NCBI RefSeq assembly: GCF_030676955.1
Contig: NZ_JAUUUU010000001.1
Location: 744,001 to 808,000, forward strand
Direction: 5' to 3'
Length of the DNA: 64,000 bases
From: Porticoccus litoralis
Lineage (GTDB): Bacteria; Pseudomonadota; Gammaproteobacteria; Pseudomonadales; Porticoccaceae
This document shows, piece after piece, positions 17,442 to 25,910 of this stretch. The notes beneath the pieces were generated by a model. That model ran no database searches. It saw nothing but the letters and a program-made list of their open reading frames with translations, and was not told where the DNA came from. Both the position numbers and the translations under genes were made by a program. Numbering within the stretch: the first letter of the stretch is position 1; each line of letters starts with the position of its first letter.

Positions 17442-17981
17442 TTAAAAGAGAATCATTTTCAGTCCGATAAGAATCAGCACCACGCCGCCAAAAAGCTCCG
17501 CCTTGCTCTCTAGCCAGGTGCCACTTTTTGTGCCAATAAGCACACCCGCCATACTGAAAAAAAACGTGGTCACCCCGATGATCAGACAGGCGAGCAGCGG
17601 CTCAACATCCAGCAGAGTTAGAGCAAATCCTGCTGCCATTGCATCGATACTGGTGGCTATGGCCAGCATCAGCATCACTCGGTGGGTGATCGTGGCGATA
17701 TCTTCCTCCACCCCTTCGGCAAAGGATTCATAAATCATTTTTCCACCGATCAACACCAGTAACAGAAACGCAATCCAGGGTGCGGCAGCTTCTACCCAAC
17801 CCAGCACACCCCTGCCCCCCAAGTAACCGAACACCGGCATTAACGCCTGGAAAACACCAAAATAGATGCCCGCCATGATGGCTAACGACATAGGTCGGCG
17901 CTGGTGCTTTGCACCCAAGCCGATAGATACCGCAAAAGCATCCATACTTAGTGCAACCGCCAACAACAGCACTTCCAACAT
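17442..17981 (-). CDS. mntP: manganese efflux pump MntP
   Basis: 179 residues from the ATG at 17981, giving MLEVLLLAVALSMDAFAVSI at the start, which is the family N-terminus; the in-frame extension upstream covers a terminator and is not coding. Six hydrophobic segments with the duplicated acidic motifs SMDAFAVS and ATSIDAMAAG, characteristic of MntP (DUF204), which exports Mn2+ across the inner membrane. It follows the transcription terminator of the type III glutamine synthetase gene, so it needs its own promoter in 17982-18080. I searched that stretch for the yybP-ykoY manganese riboswitch seen before some mntP genes and did not recognise one. Confidence 0.92.
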   Translation of the reverse strand: MLEVLLLAVALSMDAFAVSIGLGAKHQRRPMSLAIMAGIYFGVFQALMPVFGYLGGRGVLGWVEAAAPWIAFLLLVLIGGKMIYESFAEGVEEDIATITHRVMLMLAIATSIDAMAAGFALTLLDVEPLLACLIIGVTTFFFSMAGVLIGTKSGTWLESKAELFGGVVLILIGLKMILF

Positions 17982-18080
17982 ACTCAGCTTTTCCTTCACT
18001 ACATAAGGCGGAGAAACTGTAGAGATAACCTCTGCCGCTTTCAAGTAATGTTGATTCGACGACACAATGCCGATGGAGGA

Positions 18081-18115
18081 AAACAAAGCAGGCCACCTGA
18101 TCAGGTGGCCTGCTT
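18081..18115 (-). terminator. Rho-independent terminator of the type III glutamine synthetase gene
   Basis: A perfect 30-base palindrome (18086-18115), arms AAGCAGGCCACCTGA and its complement, lies 28 bases after the stop codon at 18143. On the minus strand it is followed by TTTGTTTT. It isolates mntP from the gene upstream. Confidence 0.85.
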
Positions 18116-18142
18116 CTTCCCTAGGAATAGCTTTCTTGCTTG

Positions 18143-20317
18143 TTAACGGAAGAACAGCAGCTCCCGGTATTTTGGCAGCGGCCATAGTTCGTCAGAGACC
18201 TCCAGCTCAAGATAATCTGCATGCTCTCTAACCTCATCCATGAGGCCGCGAATGGTATCGGCACAGAATTTCATATGATCTTCTGTCGTATCAAAATCGT
18301 GCTTACCGATTAGTGATGATAATTCCTCGACCGCTTTCATCATGGCGCCGGTTTCAGCAGCTACCTTATTAACCACGGTGGCATCAAGTTCGACGCCCAC
18401 TTCGCGGGCACCCGAGATAGCACTACTCAAATCCGAGAGATAGCTCATGGCTGCGGGGTAGATCAACGTCTTGGCCATATCGACAACCAGCTTTGCCTCT
18501 ACTTCGATGGCCAGAATGTACTGTTCCGCATACACCTCGTATCGGCTTGCCAACTCCACCGGTGTCAACACACCGGTTTTCTTGAACAGTTCAATAACAT
18601 CCGCCTCGAGCAGGGCTGGCAGCGCATCGGCTGTGGTGGGGATATTTTTCAGGCCGCGCTCTTCAACCGCCATACGGTGCCACTCTGGTGAATATCCGTC
18701 GCCACCAAAAACAACATTGCCATGCTGTTGCATCAACTCCTGCAGCACTTTGATAACGGCTTCTGTCTGATTGGAAGAAGCCGCCAGACTGGCCTCAAGC
18801 TTTTCAGCGATCCAATCCAGGGAGTCGGCAAGCATCGTATTCATCGCCACCAGCGGGCCGGATACCGATTGCGAGGAGCCTACAGCCCGAAACTCAAAGC
18901 GATTACCCGTGAAGGCAAAGGGTGAAGTGCGATTACGGTCCCCAGGGTCACGTTCAAACTTGAGGATCTGGGTAAGCCCCAGATCCATCTCACCGCCTTT
19001 GGCCGTTTCATTCAGCTTGCCTTCCTTGATATCCATGAACAGCTTTTCCAGCTGATCACCCAGGTACACGGAAAGAATCGCCGGCGGTGCTTCGTTCGCT
19101 CCCAGGCGATGATCATTTGCCGCAGACGCAATGGCAGCCCGCAGCAGGGGGCCATAGGCATGTACGCCGCGAATCACGGCGCCGCAGAACAACAGGAAGA
19201 TCAGGTTTTTATCCGGGGTGCTGCCGGGGTCCAGCAAGTTACCCTGGGTGGAATTTCCCACTGACCAGTTAACGTGCTTACCAGAGCCATTTACACCGGC
19301 AAAGGGCTTTTCATGTAGCAGGCAGAGAAAACCATGTTTTTTGGCGGTCAGTTTGAGCAGAGTCATCAGCATTTGCTGATGGTCAGAGGCAACGTTGGCC
19401 GATTCAAAATAGGGTGCAATTTCAAACTGACCAGGTGCCACCTCGTTGTGGTGCGTTTTCGCGGGAATTCCCAACCGATACAGCTTGTCTTCCAGGTCCT
19501 GCATAAAGACCTGTACACGCTCGGGAATAGCACCAAAATAGTGGTCATCAAATTCCTGCCCCTTGGCTGGAGGAGCCCCAAACAGACTGCGACCTGCCAG
19601 CAACAGATCCGGGCGACTGCTGGCAAAATTTTCATCCACCAGAAAATACTCCTGCTCGGCACCGCAGCTGGAGTTCAGGGTGGCAATGTCGGTTTCCCCC
19701 ATCAACGACAGCACTTTTCTTGCCGACTTATCCATCGCCGCGTTGGAACGCAGCAGAGGAATCTTTTTATCCAGCGCTTCACCGGTCCAGGACATAAACA
19801 CGCTGGGGATCATCAGGGTTGCACCATTGTCCGTGTGCATGATGTAGGCGGGACTAGTGGGATCCCAGGCAGTGTAACCCCGAGCGGCATTGGTCATCCG
19901 CAGACTACCATTGGGGAATGAGGAGCCATCCGGCTCGCCCTTGATCAACAGGCTGCCGGTAAATTCGGTAATGGCGCCGCCATCGGAATTGGTGATGATA
20001 AAACCATCATGCTTTTCGGCCGTGGCATTGGTCATCGGGTAGAAGATATGTGAGAAAAATTTCACCCCTTTTGAAATGGCCCAGTCCTTCATGGCGGCAG
20101 CCACGACATCTGCCGTGCCGGGATCCAGAGCGGCGCCTGTTTGCACGGTGTTTTTCATGGCTTTGAAGGCATTTTTCGATAATGCTTCTTCCATGGTTGC
20201 CAGGTTAAACACATCTGTTGCCCAAATTTTGCTCAGGGCTTCCGGCATATCAACAGGCATTGGCTCGCGGTTATTGATTTCTGCAATGGCGAGCATTCGG
20301 GGTTGGTTTCCGCTCAT
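18143..20317 (-). CDS. glnN: glutamine synthetase type III
   Basis: 724 residues from the ATG at 20317, preceded by an AGAGGA ribosome site; this is the normal size of GSIII, far larger than GSI (about 470). Motifs include SSCGAEQEYFLVDE, the HHNEVAPGQFEIAPYFE segment and GVNGSGKHVNWSVGNS, corresponding to the glutamate/ATP-binding loops. GSIII forms dodecamers and makes glutamine from glutamate and ammonium. No adenylylation-site tyrosine motif is expected in this class. It is one of two glutamine synthetases in the window, the other being glnA at 22488. It lies alone with a terminator behind it; a candidate sigma-54 promoter is upstream. An in-frame extension to 20446 is not family-like. 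Confidence 0.95.
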   Translation of the reverse strand: MSGNQPRMLAIAEINNREPMPVDMPEALSKIWATDVFNLATMEEALSKNAFKAMKNTVQTGAALDPGTADVVAAAMKDWAISKGVKFFSHIFYPMTNATAEKHDGFIITNSDGGAITEFTGSLLIKGEPDGSSFPNGSLRMTNAARGYTAWDPTSPAYIMHTDNGATLMIPSVFMSWTGEALDKKIPLLRSNAAMDKSARKVLSLMGETDIATLNSSCGAEQEYFLVDENFASSRPDLLLAGRSLFGAPPAKGQEFDDHYFGAIPERVQVFMQDLEDKLYRLGIPAKTHHNEVAPGQFEIAPYFESANVASDHQQMLMTLLKLTAKKHGFLCLLHEKPFAGVNGSGKHVNWSVGNSTQGNLLDPGSTPDKNLIFLLFCGAVIRGVHAYGPLLRAAIASAANDHRLGANEAPPAILSVYLGDQLEKLFMDIKEGKLNETAKGGEMDLGLTQILKFERDPGDRNRTSPFAFTGNRFEFRAVGSSQSVSGPLVAMNTMLADSLDWIAEKLEASLAASSNQTEAVIKVLQELMQQHGNVVFGGDGYSPEWHRMAVEERGLKNIPTTADALPALLEADVIELFKKTGVLTPVELASRYEVYAEQYILAIEVEAKLVVDMAKTLIYPAAMSYLSDLSSAISGAREVGVELDATVVNKVAAETGAMMKAVEELSSLIGKHDFDTTEDHMKFCADTIRGLMDEVREHADYLELEVSDELWPLPKYRELLFFR

Positions 20318-20672
20318 GGGAGGATCCTCTGGTTTTGGGTGGAGAATTGATCGACTGTCTCCGCGCAAACAGCCCAGGGGTCCCATTCCGGGTAGTGAAT
20401 GGTGTGAGGGGCCTGGTCGAATTGCTCTGGCAACAGAATGTTTCACAGACGAGTTTTTCGTATGTACCCGTTACCAAAGCAATTTTCAGTCCAATTTCTG
20501 AGAAAACCGTGACAAAGTGCTGCAACGCCATGAATACGCGCTAATAGATGACTACAGGCACAATAACCGCCTGCTCAAGTGAAAAGCATCGCCCACATCG
20601 GCCCACCACATGGCCTCGAGCGCACCCCGATCGAACACGCCTTGGATCTTCAGGTGTTTTTTGGTGCGTGAA
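20318..20672. other. intergenic region between thiI and the type III glutamine synthetase gene
   Basis: 355 bases with no convincing gene: short open frames on both strands lack ribosome sites and family features. It must hold the promoter of the glutamine synthetase gene. The only element I can read is the -24/-12 candidate at 20478-20493. Confidence 0.5.
20478..20493 (-). promoter_or_regulatory. candidate sigma-54 promoter of glnN
   Basis: On the minus strand the sequence is TGGACTGAAAATTGCT. GG and GC are separated by exactly 10 bases and the -12 box TTGCT is perfect, but the -24 box TGGACT differs from TGGCAC at three positions. It would start transcription about 150 bases before the ATG. 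I see no convincing NtrC pair upstream, so this is a weaker case than glnA or ntrB. Confidence 0.45.
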
Positions 20673-22127
20673 TCAGGAAGTAGGCCGGTAAACCGCCACA
20701 TTGTGGAACCCCTGTTCGAGCAGGAGTTCGGCATGCAAACGACTCATAACCCCTTTTTCGCAATAAAGGAGGTAACTTGAACTCTGTTCAAGGTGTTGAA
20801 ATTTGTTTTGCACTGCAAAAAAAGGTAATGCCTCAACGGTCACCCCCTGAATAGACAGAGGTCGCATCTCCACTTCATCCGGGTGGCGTATATCCAGAAT
20901 CGTGGCACCCGGTTGTGGCGACTGAAAAATCTCCACGTCTACGGCATTGGCATCAACTTCCATGACTTCATCGATATTTTGTACACGGCTATTGGCCACG
21001 GCCTGCTCAAGCACGGAGAAATCGAAGTTTGCTTCTTCTGCGACAACCTTGTCTTCCCGGGCTCTAGTCGTCGGCTTCACAGAAATCACGCCACAGTATT
21101 CCGGCATACTGGCGGCAAACTCTTCAGTACCGATGGCCCTGGCAATATCGATGATGTCATTTTTATCCGAGGTAATGAGTGGCCGCAGAACCAGGGTTTT
21201 GGTTACCGAGTCGATCACCGCCAGATTAGCCAGCGTTTGACTGGAAACCTGGGCCACACTCTCGCCGGTAACCAGTGCCTGCACGCCCATTTCCTCGGCC
21301 ACCTGTGTCGCGGCCCGCAGCATCATGCGTTTCAACACCACACCCATTTCGGAATTGCGAACCTTGCTTAAAATCTCCCCAACCACGCCGTCAAAGGGCA
21401 CCGTAATAAAACGCACGCGATGGGAGCTGCCAAACTTGCTCCAGAGATAAAAAGCCACCTCCTTCACCCCCACCTCATGGGCACGCCCACCGAGATTGAA
21501 AAACAGGTAATGGGTCCGCAATCCACGCTTGGTCGTCAGGTAACTGGAAACGGTTGAATCAAAGCCGCCAGAGATCAGTGAAATCACCGTATCCTGTGAG
21601 CCCAATGGGAACCCCCCCAACCCCTTAGTTGTTTCCTCAATAACAAACAGCTCCTGCTGCTTGATTTCAAGGCGCACAGTAAGGTCCGGTTGTTTGAGGC
21701 TAACCCCCGCTGCCTCAGACTGGTGCAATAGGCCACCACCCACAATGCGTTCAACGTCGCCAGAGGTGAATTCGTGCTTGCCACTGCGCTTTACGCGAAG
21801 CACAAAGGTCTTACCATTCAGCTTTTCTTTCCACACCGACAGGGTATTTTGAAGAATGTCATCAAAGCTCCCCAGGGGGAAATGTTGCACCCTGGAAAAA
21901 TTGGCAATGCCCGGGGTTCGCGCCAACAAATCTGCCACACGAAGCGCGACCTCATCGCTTTCCGGGCCGATAATCTGTAATTTTTCCCAGTCCTGCTCAA
22001 CCTGTATCGCCGGATCAATAGCACGCAGCATTTTGCGAAGGTTTTCGCGTAACTGCCGGGTCATTCGTTTACGAACGGGGGTACTTTTGATGATGATTTC
22101 AGGAAACAGCTTGATGATAAAGTGCAT
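20673..22127 (-). CDS. thiI: tRNA 4-thiouridine synthase ThiI with rhodanese domain
   Basis: 484 residues. A ferredoxin-like/THUMP region (about 1-165) precedes the PP-loop SGGFDST at about 186-192, the adenylation site, and a C-terminal rhodanese domain carries Cys456 in LLYCEKGV. Cys345 in PEYCGV is the expected disulfide partner. It adenylates U8 of tRNA and transfers persulfide sulfur to make s4U; forms with the rhodanese domain also serve thiamine thiazole synthesis. Full length compared with E. coli (482). It is divergent from glnA and its promoter lies in the shared 360-base region. Confidence 0.96.
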   Translation of the reverse strand: MHFIIKLFPEIIIKSTPVRKRMTRQLRENLRKMLRAIDPAIQVEQDWEKLQIIGPESDEVALRVADLLARTPGIANFSRVQHFPLGSFDDILQNTLSVWKEKLNGKTFVLRVKRSGKHEFTSGDVERIVGGGLLHQSEAAGVSLKQPDLTVRLEIKQQELFVIEETTKGLGGFPLGSQDTVISLISGGFDSTVSSYLTTKRGLRTHYLFFNLGGRAHEVGVKEVAFYLWSKFGSSHRVRFITVPFDGVVGEILSKVRNSEMGVVLKRMMLRAATQVAEEMGVQALVTGESVAQVSSQTLANLAVIDSVTKTLVLRPLITSDKNDIIDIARAIGTEEFAASMPEYCGVISVKPTTRAREDKVVAEEANFDFSVLEQAVANSRVQNIDEVMEVDANAVDVEIFQSPQPGATILDIRHPDEVEMRPLSIQGVTVEALPFFAVQNKFQHLEQSSSYLLYCEKGVMSRLHAELLLEQGFHNVAVYRPTS

Positions 22128-22211
22128 GGCGAAAAGGGTTCACTGCATATGGGTATTGGGGCGGCAGATTATATTACAAAAAAAGTACTATTCGGCTTAT
22201 GATGAGAAACA

Positions 22212-22279
22212 GCACCACAGCGTGCGCACGGCGCACCAAATATGATCTTTTAGCTTAACTTGTGCTTTATTATGGTGCA
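22212..22279 (+). promoter_or_regulatory. putative NtrC-binding region upstream of glnA
   Basis: The best element is TGCTTTATTATGGTGCA at 22263-22279, whose right half ATGGTGCA agrees fully with the NtrC consensus while the left half is degenerate. GCACCA half sites occur at 22212 and 22233. The centre of the best site is about 118 bases upstream of the start expected from the second -24/-12 element, a normal enhancer distance. The assignment is an inference from the pattern. Confidence 0.4.
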
Positions 22280-22340
22280 TAACGGCGCAAACCATACGGC
22301 GTGCTAACTATAACCCATTGATTTTATTAATAGCCGCCGC

Positions 22341-22356
22341 TGGCATAACTTTTGCT
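22341..22356 (+). promoter_or_regulatory. sigma-54 promoter element 1 of glnA
   Basis: TGGCATAACTTTTGCT has GG and GC separated by exactly 10 bases, the required spacing, and matches the consensus TGGCAC-N5-TTGCT at all but one position. Expected start of transcription is about 22367. It lies 22 bases before a second such element. Confidence 0.7.
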
Positions 22357-22362
22357 TCAATT

Positions 22363-22378
22363 TGGCACACTGATTGCT
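22363..22378 (+). promoter_or_regulatory. sigma-54 promoter element 2 of glnA
   Basis: TGGCACACTGATTGCT matches TGGCAC-N5-TTGCT perfectly, with the GG-N10-GC spacing. Expected start is near 22389, about 100 bases before the ATG. This is the better of the tandem pair and probably the main nitrogen-regulated promoter. Confidence 0.85.
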
Positions 22379-22487
22379 AAATCACAAATTGAGCTGAAAC
22401 AACAATCAATTTAACTATTTTGTATCATCGTGGTCCCGTCACTTCGGGCACCCGATTCAATCTGGATATCCATAACTGGAGGAGCTA

Positions 22488-23894
22488 ATGTCCAACAAAA
22501 CCCTCACACTGATTAAAGAAAGCGAAGCCCAATGGGTAGATTTGCGCTTTACCGACACCAAAGGTAAAGAACAGCACGTCACCATCCCCGTTAGTGCTGT
22601 TGACGAAGAATTCTTTGAAGTCGGTCAAATGTTCGACGGCTCCTCTATCGCCGGCTGGAAAGGTATTAACGAATCCGACATGGTACTGATGCCGGATGAC
22701 AGCACGTCTATGCTGGATCCTTTTTCCGATGCCGTAACCGTCATTCTGCGCTGCGATATTCTCGAGCCATCAACTATGACAGGTTATGAGCGCGACCCCC
22801 GCTCCGTAGCCAAGCGCGCTGAGGAATACCTGAAAACTACCGGTCTGGGCGACACTGCATTCTTTGGTAACGAGCCTGAGTTCTTCATCTTTGACGACAT
22901 CAAATGGGGCTCAGACATGAGCGGCAGCTTCGTTAAGATCAGCTCTGAAGAAGCCGCCTGGTCTACCGGTGAGACCTTTGCCGAAGGCAACATGGGCCAC
23001 CGCCCTCGCGTGAAAGGTGGTTATTTCCCGGTTCCGCCAATTGACTCACTGCACGACATTCGTGCCGCGATGTGTGAAGCCATGTCTCAAATGGGCCTTG
23101 ATATTGAAGTACACCATCATGAAGTGGCTACCGCTGGTCAGTGTGAAATCGGCATTAAATTCAACACTCTGGTGAAAAAAGCCGACGACACTCAGATCCT
23201 GAAATACTGCGTACACAATGTGGCCCACGCCTATGGCAAAACTGCTACCTTTATGCCTAAGCCCATCGTTGGCGATAACGGCTCCGGCATGCACTGCCAC
23301 CAGTCTTTCTGGAAGGATGGCGTCAACCAGTTTGCTGGCGACGGTTATGCTGGACTGAGTGAAACTGCCCTGTACTATATCGGTGGCATTATCAAGCACG
23401 CCAAGGCATTGAACGCCTTCACCAACCCCGGCACCAACTCATACAAGCGTCTGATCCCCGGCTTTGAAGCCCCGGTAATGCTGGCCTACTCTGCACGCAA
23501 CCGCTCCGCTTCCATCCGCATTCCTTACGTTGCATCTCCGAAAGGTAAGCGCATTGAAGCACGCTTCCCCGACCCTATTGCCAACCCTTACCTGGCGTTC
23601 GCCGCCATGTTGATGGCTGGCCTGGACGGTGTTCAGAACAAGATCCACCCCGGCGATGCCGCAGACAAAGACCTGTACGATCTGCCCGCAGAAGAAGCAG
23701 CCGCCATACCACAAGTATGTGGCAGCCTTCGCGAAGCACTGTCTTCCCTGGATGCAGACCGTGAGTTCCTCACCAAGGGCGGTGTCTTCACCGACGACAT
23801 GATCGATGCTTACATTGAACTGAAAATGGAAGATGTCTACCGTGTCGAGCACACTACTCACCCGCTTGAGTTCGACCTGTACTACTCCGTATAA
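22488..23894 (+). CDS. glnA: glutamine synthetase type I (GSI-beta)
   Basis: 468 residues, the standard length. Motifs: FDGSSIAGWKGINESDM, the glutamate/metal-binding NGSGMHCHQS, and the adenylylation site DLYDLPAEE with its tyrosine near residue 397, which identifies the beta class controlled by GlnE. The enzyme forms glutamine from glutamate, ammonium and ATP as a dodecamer. A GGAGGAG ribosome site precedes the ATG. Two sigma-54 elements and NtrC half sites lie upstream, and a strong terminator follows. ntrBC lies two genes downstream. The second glutamine synthetase in the window belongs to an unrelated size class. Confidence 0.98.
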   Translation: MSNKTLTLIKESEAQWVDLRFTDTKGKEQHVTIPVSAVDEEFFEVGQMFDGSSIAGWKGINESDMVLMPDDSTSMLDPFSDAVTVILRCDILEPSTMTGYERDPRSVAKRAEEYLKTTGLGDTAFFGNEPEFFIFDDIKWGSDMSGSFVKISSEEAAWSTGETFAEGNMGHRPRVKGGYFPVPPIDSLHDIRAAMCEAMSQMGLDIEVHHHEVATAGQCEIGIKFNTLVKKADDTQILKYCVHNVAHAYGKTATFMPKPIVGDNGSGMHCHQSFWKDGVNQFAGDGYAGLSETALYYIGGIIKHAKALNAFTNPGTNSYKRLIPGFEAPVMLAYSARNRSASIRIPYVASPKGKRIEARFPDPIANPYLAFAAMLMAGLDGVQNKIHPGDAADKDLYDLPAEEAAAIPQVCGSLREALSSLDADREFLTKGGVFTDDMIDAYIELKMEDVYRVEHTTHPLEFDLYYSV

Positions 23895-23951
23895 ATCGAT
23901 ACTCAACACAGAGTCGGCGGTCCGCTAATACGGCCCGCTCTCTCAAACACA

Positions 23952-23986
23952 AAAAAAGCCCGCTATTTTTGAATGGCGGGCTTTTT
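23952..23986 (+). terminator. Rho-independent terminator of glnA
   Basis: Stem AAAAGCCCGC / GCGGGCTTTT with a loop of about 12 bases and T-rich tail TTTTTCTT, about 60 bases after the glnA stop. It separates glnA from the DUF4124 gene and ntrBC. Confidence 0.9.
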
Positions 23987-24040
23987 CTTGTGTCAAAGGA
24001 AGGCTAGTCTTAGAAGACTCAACAAGGAGAATTGTTACTG

Positions 24041-24631
24041 ATGAGTGGATACTGTCGTTTAATTGCCCTTACCCTGGCGTTCACAATCGCTCAGCCCGCA
24101 CTGGCAGAGGTCTACAAAACTGTCGACGAAGACGGCAATATCACTTATACCGACAACCCTACGGCCAAAGAAGGCAAAGCCGAAGAGGTTAAATTACCGG
24201 CTATAAACACTCAGCCCGCACTGAAAACAAAAGCCGAAAAACCGAAAAAATCCGACACCGGCAACGGTTACAAGGAAGTCAGCATTCTATCTCCAGCCCA
24301 AGATGCCACCATCCCGCCAGGCCAGCTTAATGTTGTTGTACAGGTCTTTATGGAACCGGCTCTCCAGCCTGGCCATCTGATTCAACTTCTCCACAATAAT
24401 CAGCCCTACGGCGAAGCGGCCTACGCCACTTCCTTTTCTATCGACGAACTGATCAGAGGCGAACATAACGTTCAAGTCCGGGTTATCGATACAAAAGGAA
24501 ACTCTGTTGCCACCTCGGACAAGGTTACATTTTTCGTAAAAAGAGCCTCTCGCCTCAATAAAGAGGCCATTCAGACACAAAAATCAGACAGAGCAAAAAG
24601 AGTTCAACAGGCCACCCAGGGGTCTAAATAG
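24041..24631 (+). CDS. exported DUF4124 domain protein
   Basis: 196 residues from the ATG at 24041; a TTG three codons earlier is too close to the AAGGAG ribosome site. A signal peptide (LIALTLAFTIAQPALA) precedes a DUF4124 motif EVYKTVDEDGNITYTDNP (about 24-41), then a lysine-rich linker and a C-terminal region (about 80-180) that looks like an immunoglobulin-like beta domain: VSILSPAQDATIPPG and GEHNVQVRVIDTKGNSV. DUF4124 proteins are periplasmic, of unknown function, and in this group are often found between glnA and ntrB. No catalytic residue is evident. Confidence 0.85.
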   Translation: MSGYCRLIALTLAFTIAQPALAEVYKTVDEDGNITYTDNPTAKEGKAEEVKLPAINTQPALKTKAEKPKKSDTGNGYKEVSILSPAQDATIPPGQLNVVVQVFMEPALQPGHLIQLLHNNQPYGEAAYATSFSIDELIRGEHNVQVRVIDTKGNSVATSDKVTFFVKRASRLNKEAIQTQKSDRAKRVQQATQGSK

Positions 24632-24663
24632 CCTCTGTTCGATTTTCAAAAAAATCCCAATGA

Positions 24664-24692
24664 GCATGGCGCACCATTATGGTGCGCCATGC
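24664..24692. promoter_or_regulatory. NtrC-binding palindrome upstream of ntrB
   Basis: A perfect inverted repeat with 13-base arms (GCATGGCGCACCA and its complement) around a TTA spacer. The core GCACCATTATGGTGC (24671-24685) matches the NtrC operator pattern GCACCA-N3-TGGTGC at every specified position. A perfect -10 hexamer TATAAT follows at 24699-24704, so bound NtrC could block a housekeeping promoter, and a -24/-12 element lies 55 bases downstream. It is not a terminator of the preceding gene, as no T run follows. Confidence 0.8.
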
Positions 24693-24746
24693 TACACTTA
24701 TAATCGTTAATCCTTCTGTTTACAGGGGCTTAACGCACACCATAAT

Positions 24747-24762
24747 TGGCCCGCTATTTGCT
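24747..24762 (+). promoter_or_regulatory. sigma-54 promoter of ntrBC
   Basis: TGGCCCGCTATTTGCT differs from TGGCAC-N5-TTGCT by one base and has the exact GG-N10-GC spacing. Expected start is near 24773, about 67 bases before the ntrB ATG. The NtrC palindrome is centred about 95 bases upstream of that start, a usual enhancer distance. Confidence 0.75.
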
Positions 24763-24839
24763 TTGAGTTAATGAACCACTGAACCATAAAAGGGCGACGG
24801 CCTTTTAGCGCACCGTAAGCCAGCGATAAATTGATCCTA

Positions 24840-25907
24840 ATGACCGACGAACAGCTTCACCACTTACTACTGGACAACCTGAGCACCGCCGTTCTGCTGC
24901 TGAATGACAGTCTGGAAATCTGTTATTTGAACCCATCGGCAGAAAATCTGCTTGCGGTTAGCGCAATGCGTCTGTGTGGCAACTCCGTCAGCACGCTGTT
25001 TACCGAAAACGATTCGCCAACGCCCTCTCTGCGGGAAGCTTTGGAGTCAAACCACCCATTTACCCAACGTCAAGCCACCATGGTTCTACCTGACCAGTCG
25101 CAGATCACCGTAGATTTTACTGCCACCCCGCTCCAGACATCGGTGACACGTATGCTGGTGCTCGAAATGCAGCAAATGGACAGGCTCATGCGTATCAACC
25201 GCGAAGAAGCGCTGATTACTACGCACGATACGACTCGCAACCTGGTGCGGGGACTTGCCCATGAAATCAAAAATCCCCTGGGTGGTATCCGGGGAGCAGC
25301 GCAGTTACTGTCGGAAGACCTGGGTGACGAACCGGAGCTGCGGGAGTACACCGATATTATTTCTGCGGAGACAGATCGGCTTTGCAGCCTAGTAGACCGC
25401 CTGCTGGGGCCGACCACCATGCCTAAATTTGTCCCAGTCAACATCCACGAAGTACTAGAGCATGTGGCGGCATTGGCAGAAGCCGAAACCCGTGGCGCCA
25501 TCGCCATCAAGCGCAGTTATGACCCCAGCATCCCTGAAATCAGTGGCGACCGAGGACAACTGATCCAGGCTGTCCTGAACATTGTACGCAACTCTATTCA
25601 GGCTCTGCGTAACAGCAATCAGAAACGCCCCACTATCAAACTGGTAACCAAAATTCAGCGTCATTTCACCATTGGCAAGGTGCATCACAAAGTGATCTGT
25701 CGCATCGACATTATCGATAACGGTCCCGGTATACCCGAAGACCTGATAGATCGAATATTTTTTCCCATGATCAGTGGTCGAGCTGAAGGCAGTGGACTGG
25801 GCCTACCCATAGCCCAGTCCGCCATCAACCTTCACCACGGGCTGATCGAGTGTGAAAACGGGAAGGGAGAAACCCGTTTCACCATCTATTTACCTTTGGA
25901 TATTTAA
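24840..25907 (+). CDS. glnL: nitrogen regulation sensor kinase NtrB
   Basis: 355 residues from the ATG at 24840 (a TTG at 24831 is possible; no clear ribosome site for either). A PAS domain (about 6-115) is followed by the dimerisation/phosphoacceptor helix with His141 in RGLAHEIKNPLGGIRGAAQL, the N box NIVRNSIQAL, and the ATP-lid motifs DNGPGIP and GSGLGLPIAQS. NtrB has no membrane segment; it responds in the cytosol to the PII protein and phosphorylates NtrC under nitrogen shortage. It is followed by ntrC after 3 bases. Upstream lie the NtrC palindrome and a sigma-54 promoter, so the pair is likely autoregulated. Confidence 0.96.
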   Translation: MTDEQLHHLLLDNLSTAVLLLNDSLEICYLNPSAENLLAVSAMRLCGNSVSTLFTENDSPTPSLREALESNHPFTQRQATMVLPDQSQITVDFTATPLQTSVTRMLVLEMQQMDRLMRINREEALITTHDTTRNLVRGLAHEIKNPLGGIRGAAQLLSEDLGDEPELREYTDIISAETDRLCSLVDRLLGPTTMPKFVPVNIHEVLEHVAALAEAETRGAIAIKRSYDPSIPEISGDRGQLIQAVLNIVRNSIQALRNSNQKRPTIKLVTKIQRHFTIGKVHHKVICRIDIIDNGPGIPEDLIDRIFFPMISGRAEGSGLGLPIAQSAINLHHGLIECENGKGETRFTIYLPLDI

Positions 25908-25910
25908 AAC

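Larger units (their letters stand above)
22128..22487. promoter_or_regulatory. divergent control region thiI/glnA
   Basis: 360 bases without a gene. It contains, in order towards glnA, several GCACC/GGTGC-type half sites (22212-22279) and two -24/-12 elements at 22341 and 22363, then a GGAGG ribosome site just before the glnA ATG. The left part must also carry the thiI promoter on the minus strand, which I could not identify. Confidence 0.6.

Noticed and set aside
17982..18080. A manganese (yybP-ykoY) riboswitch before mntP
   Set aside because: The conserved loops of that riboswitch were not found; only a small AGAG/CTCT hairpin is visible.
20552..20734. A short minus-strand frame behind thiI
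   Set aside because: It overlaps the thiI end in another frame and its product resembles nothing.
24664..24692. A terminator after the DUF4124 gene
   Set aside because: The palindrome has no T tract on either side, and its core matches an NtrC site exactly.
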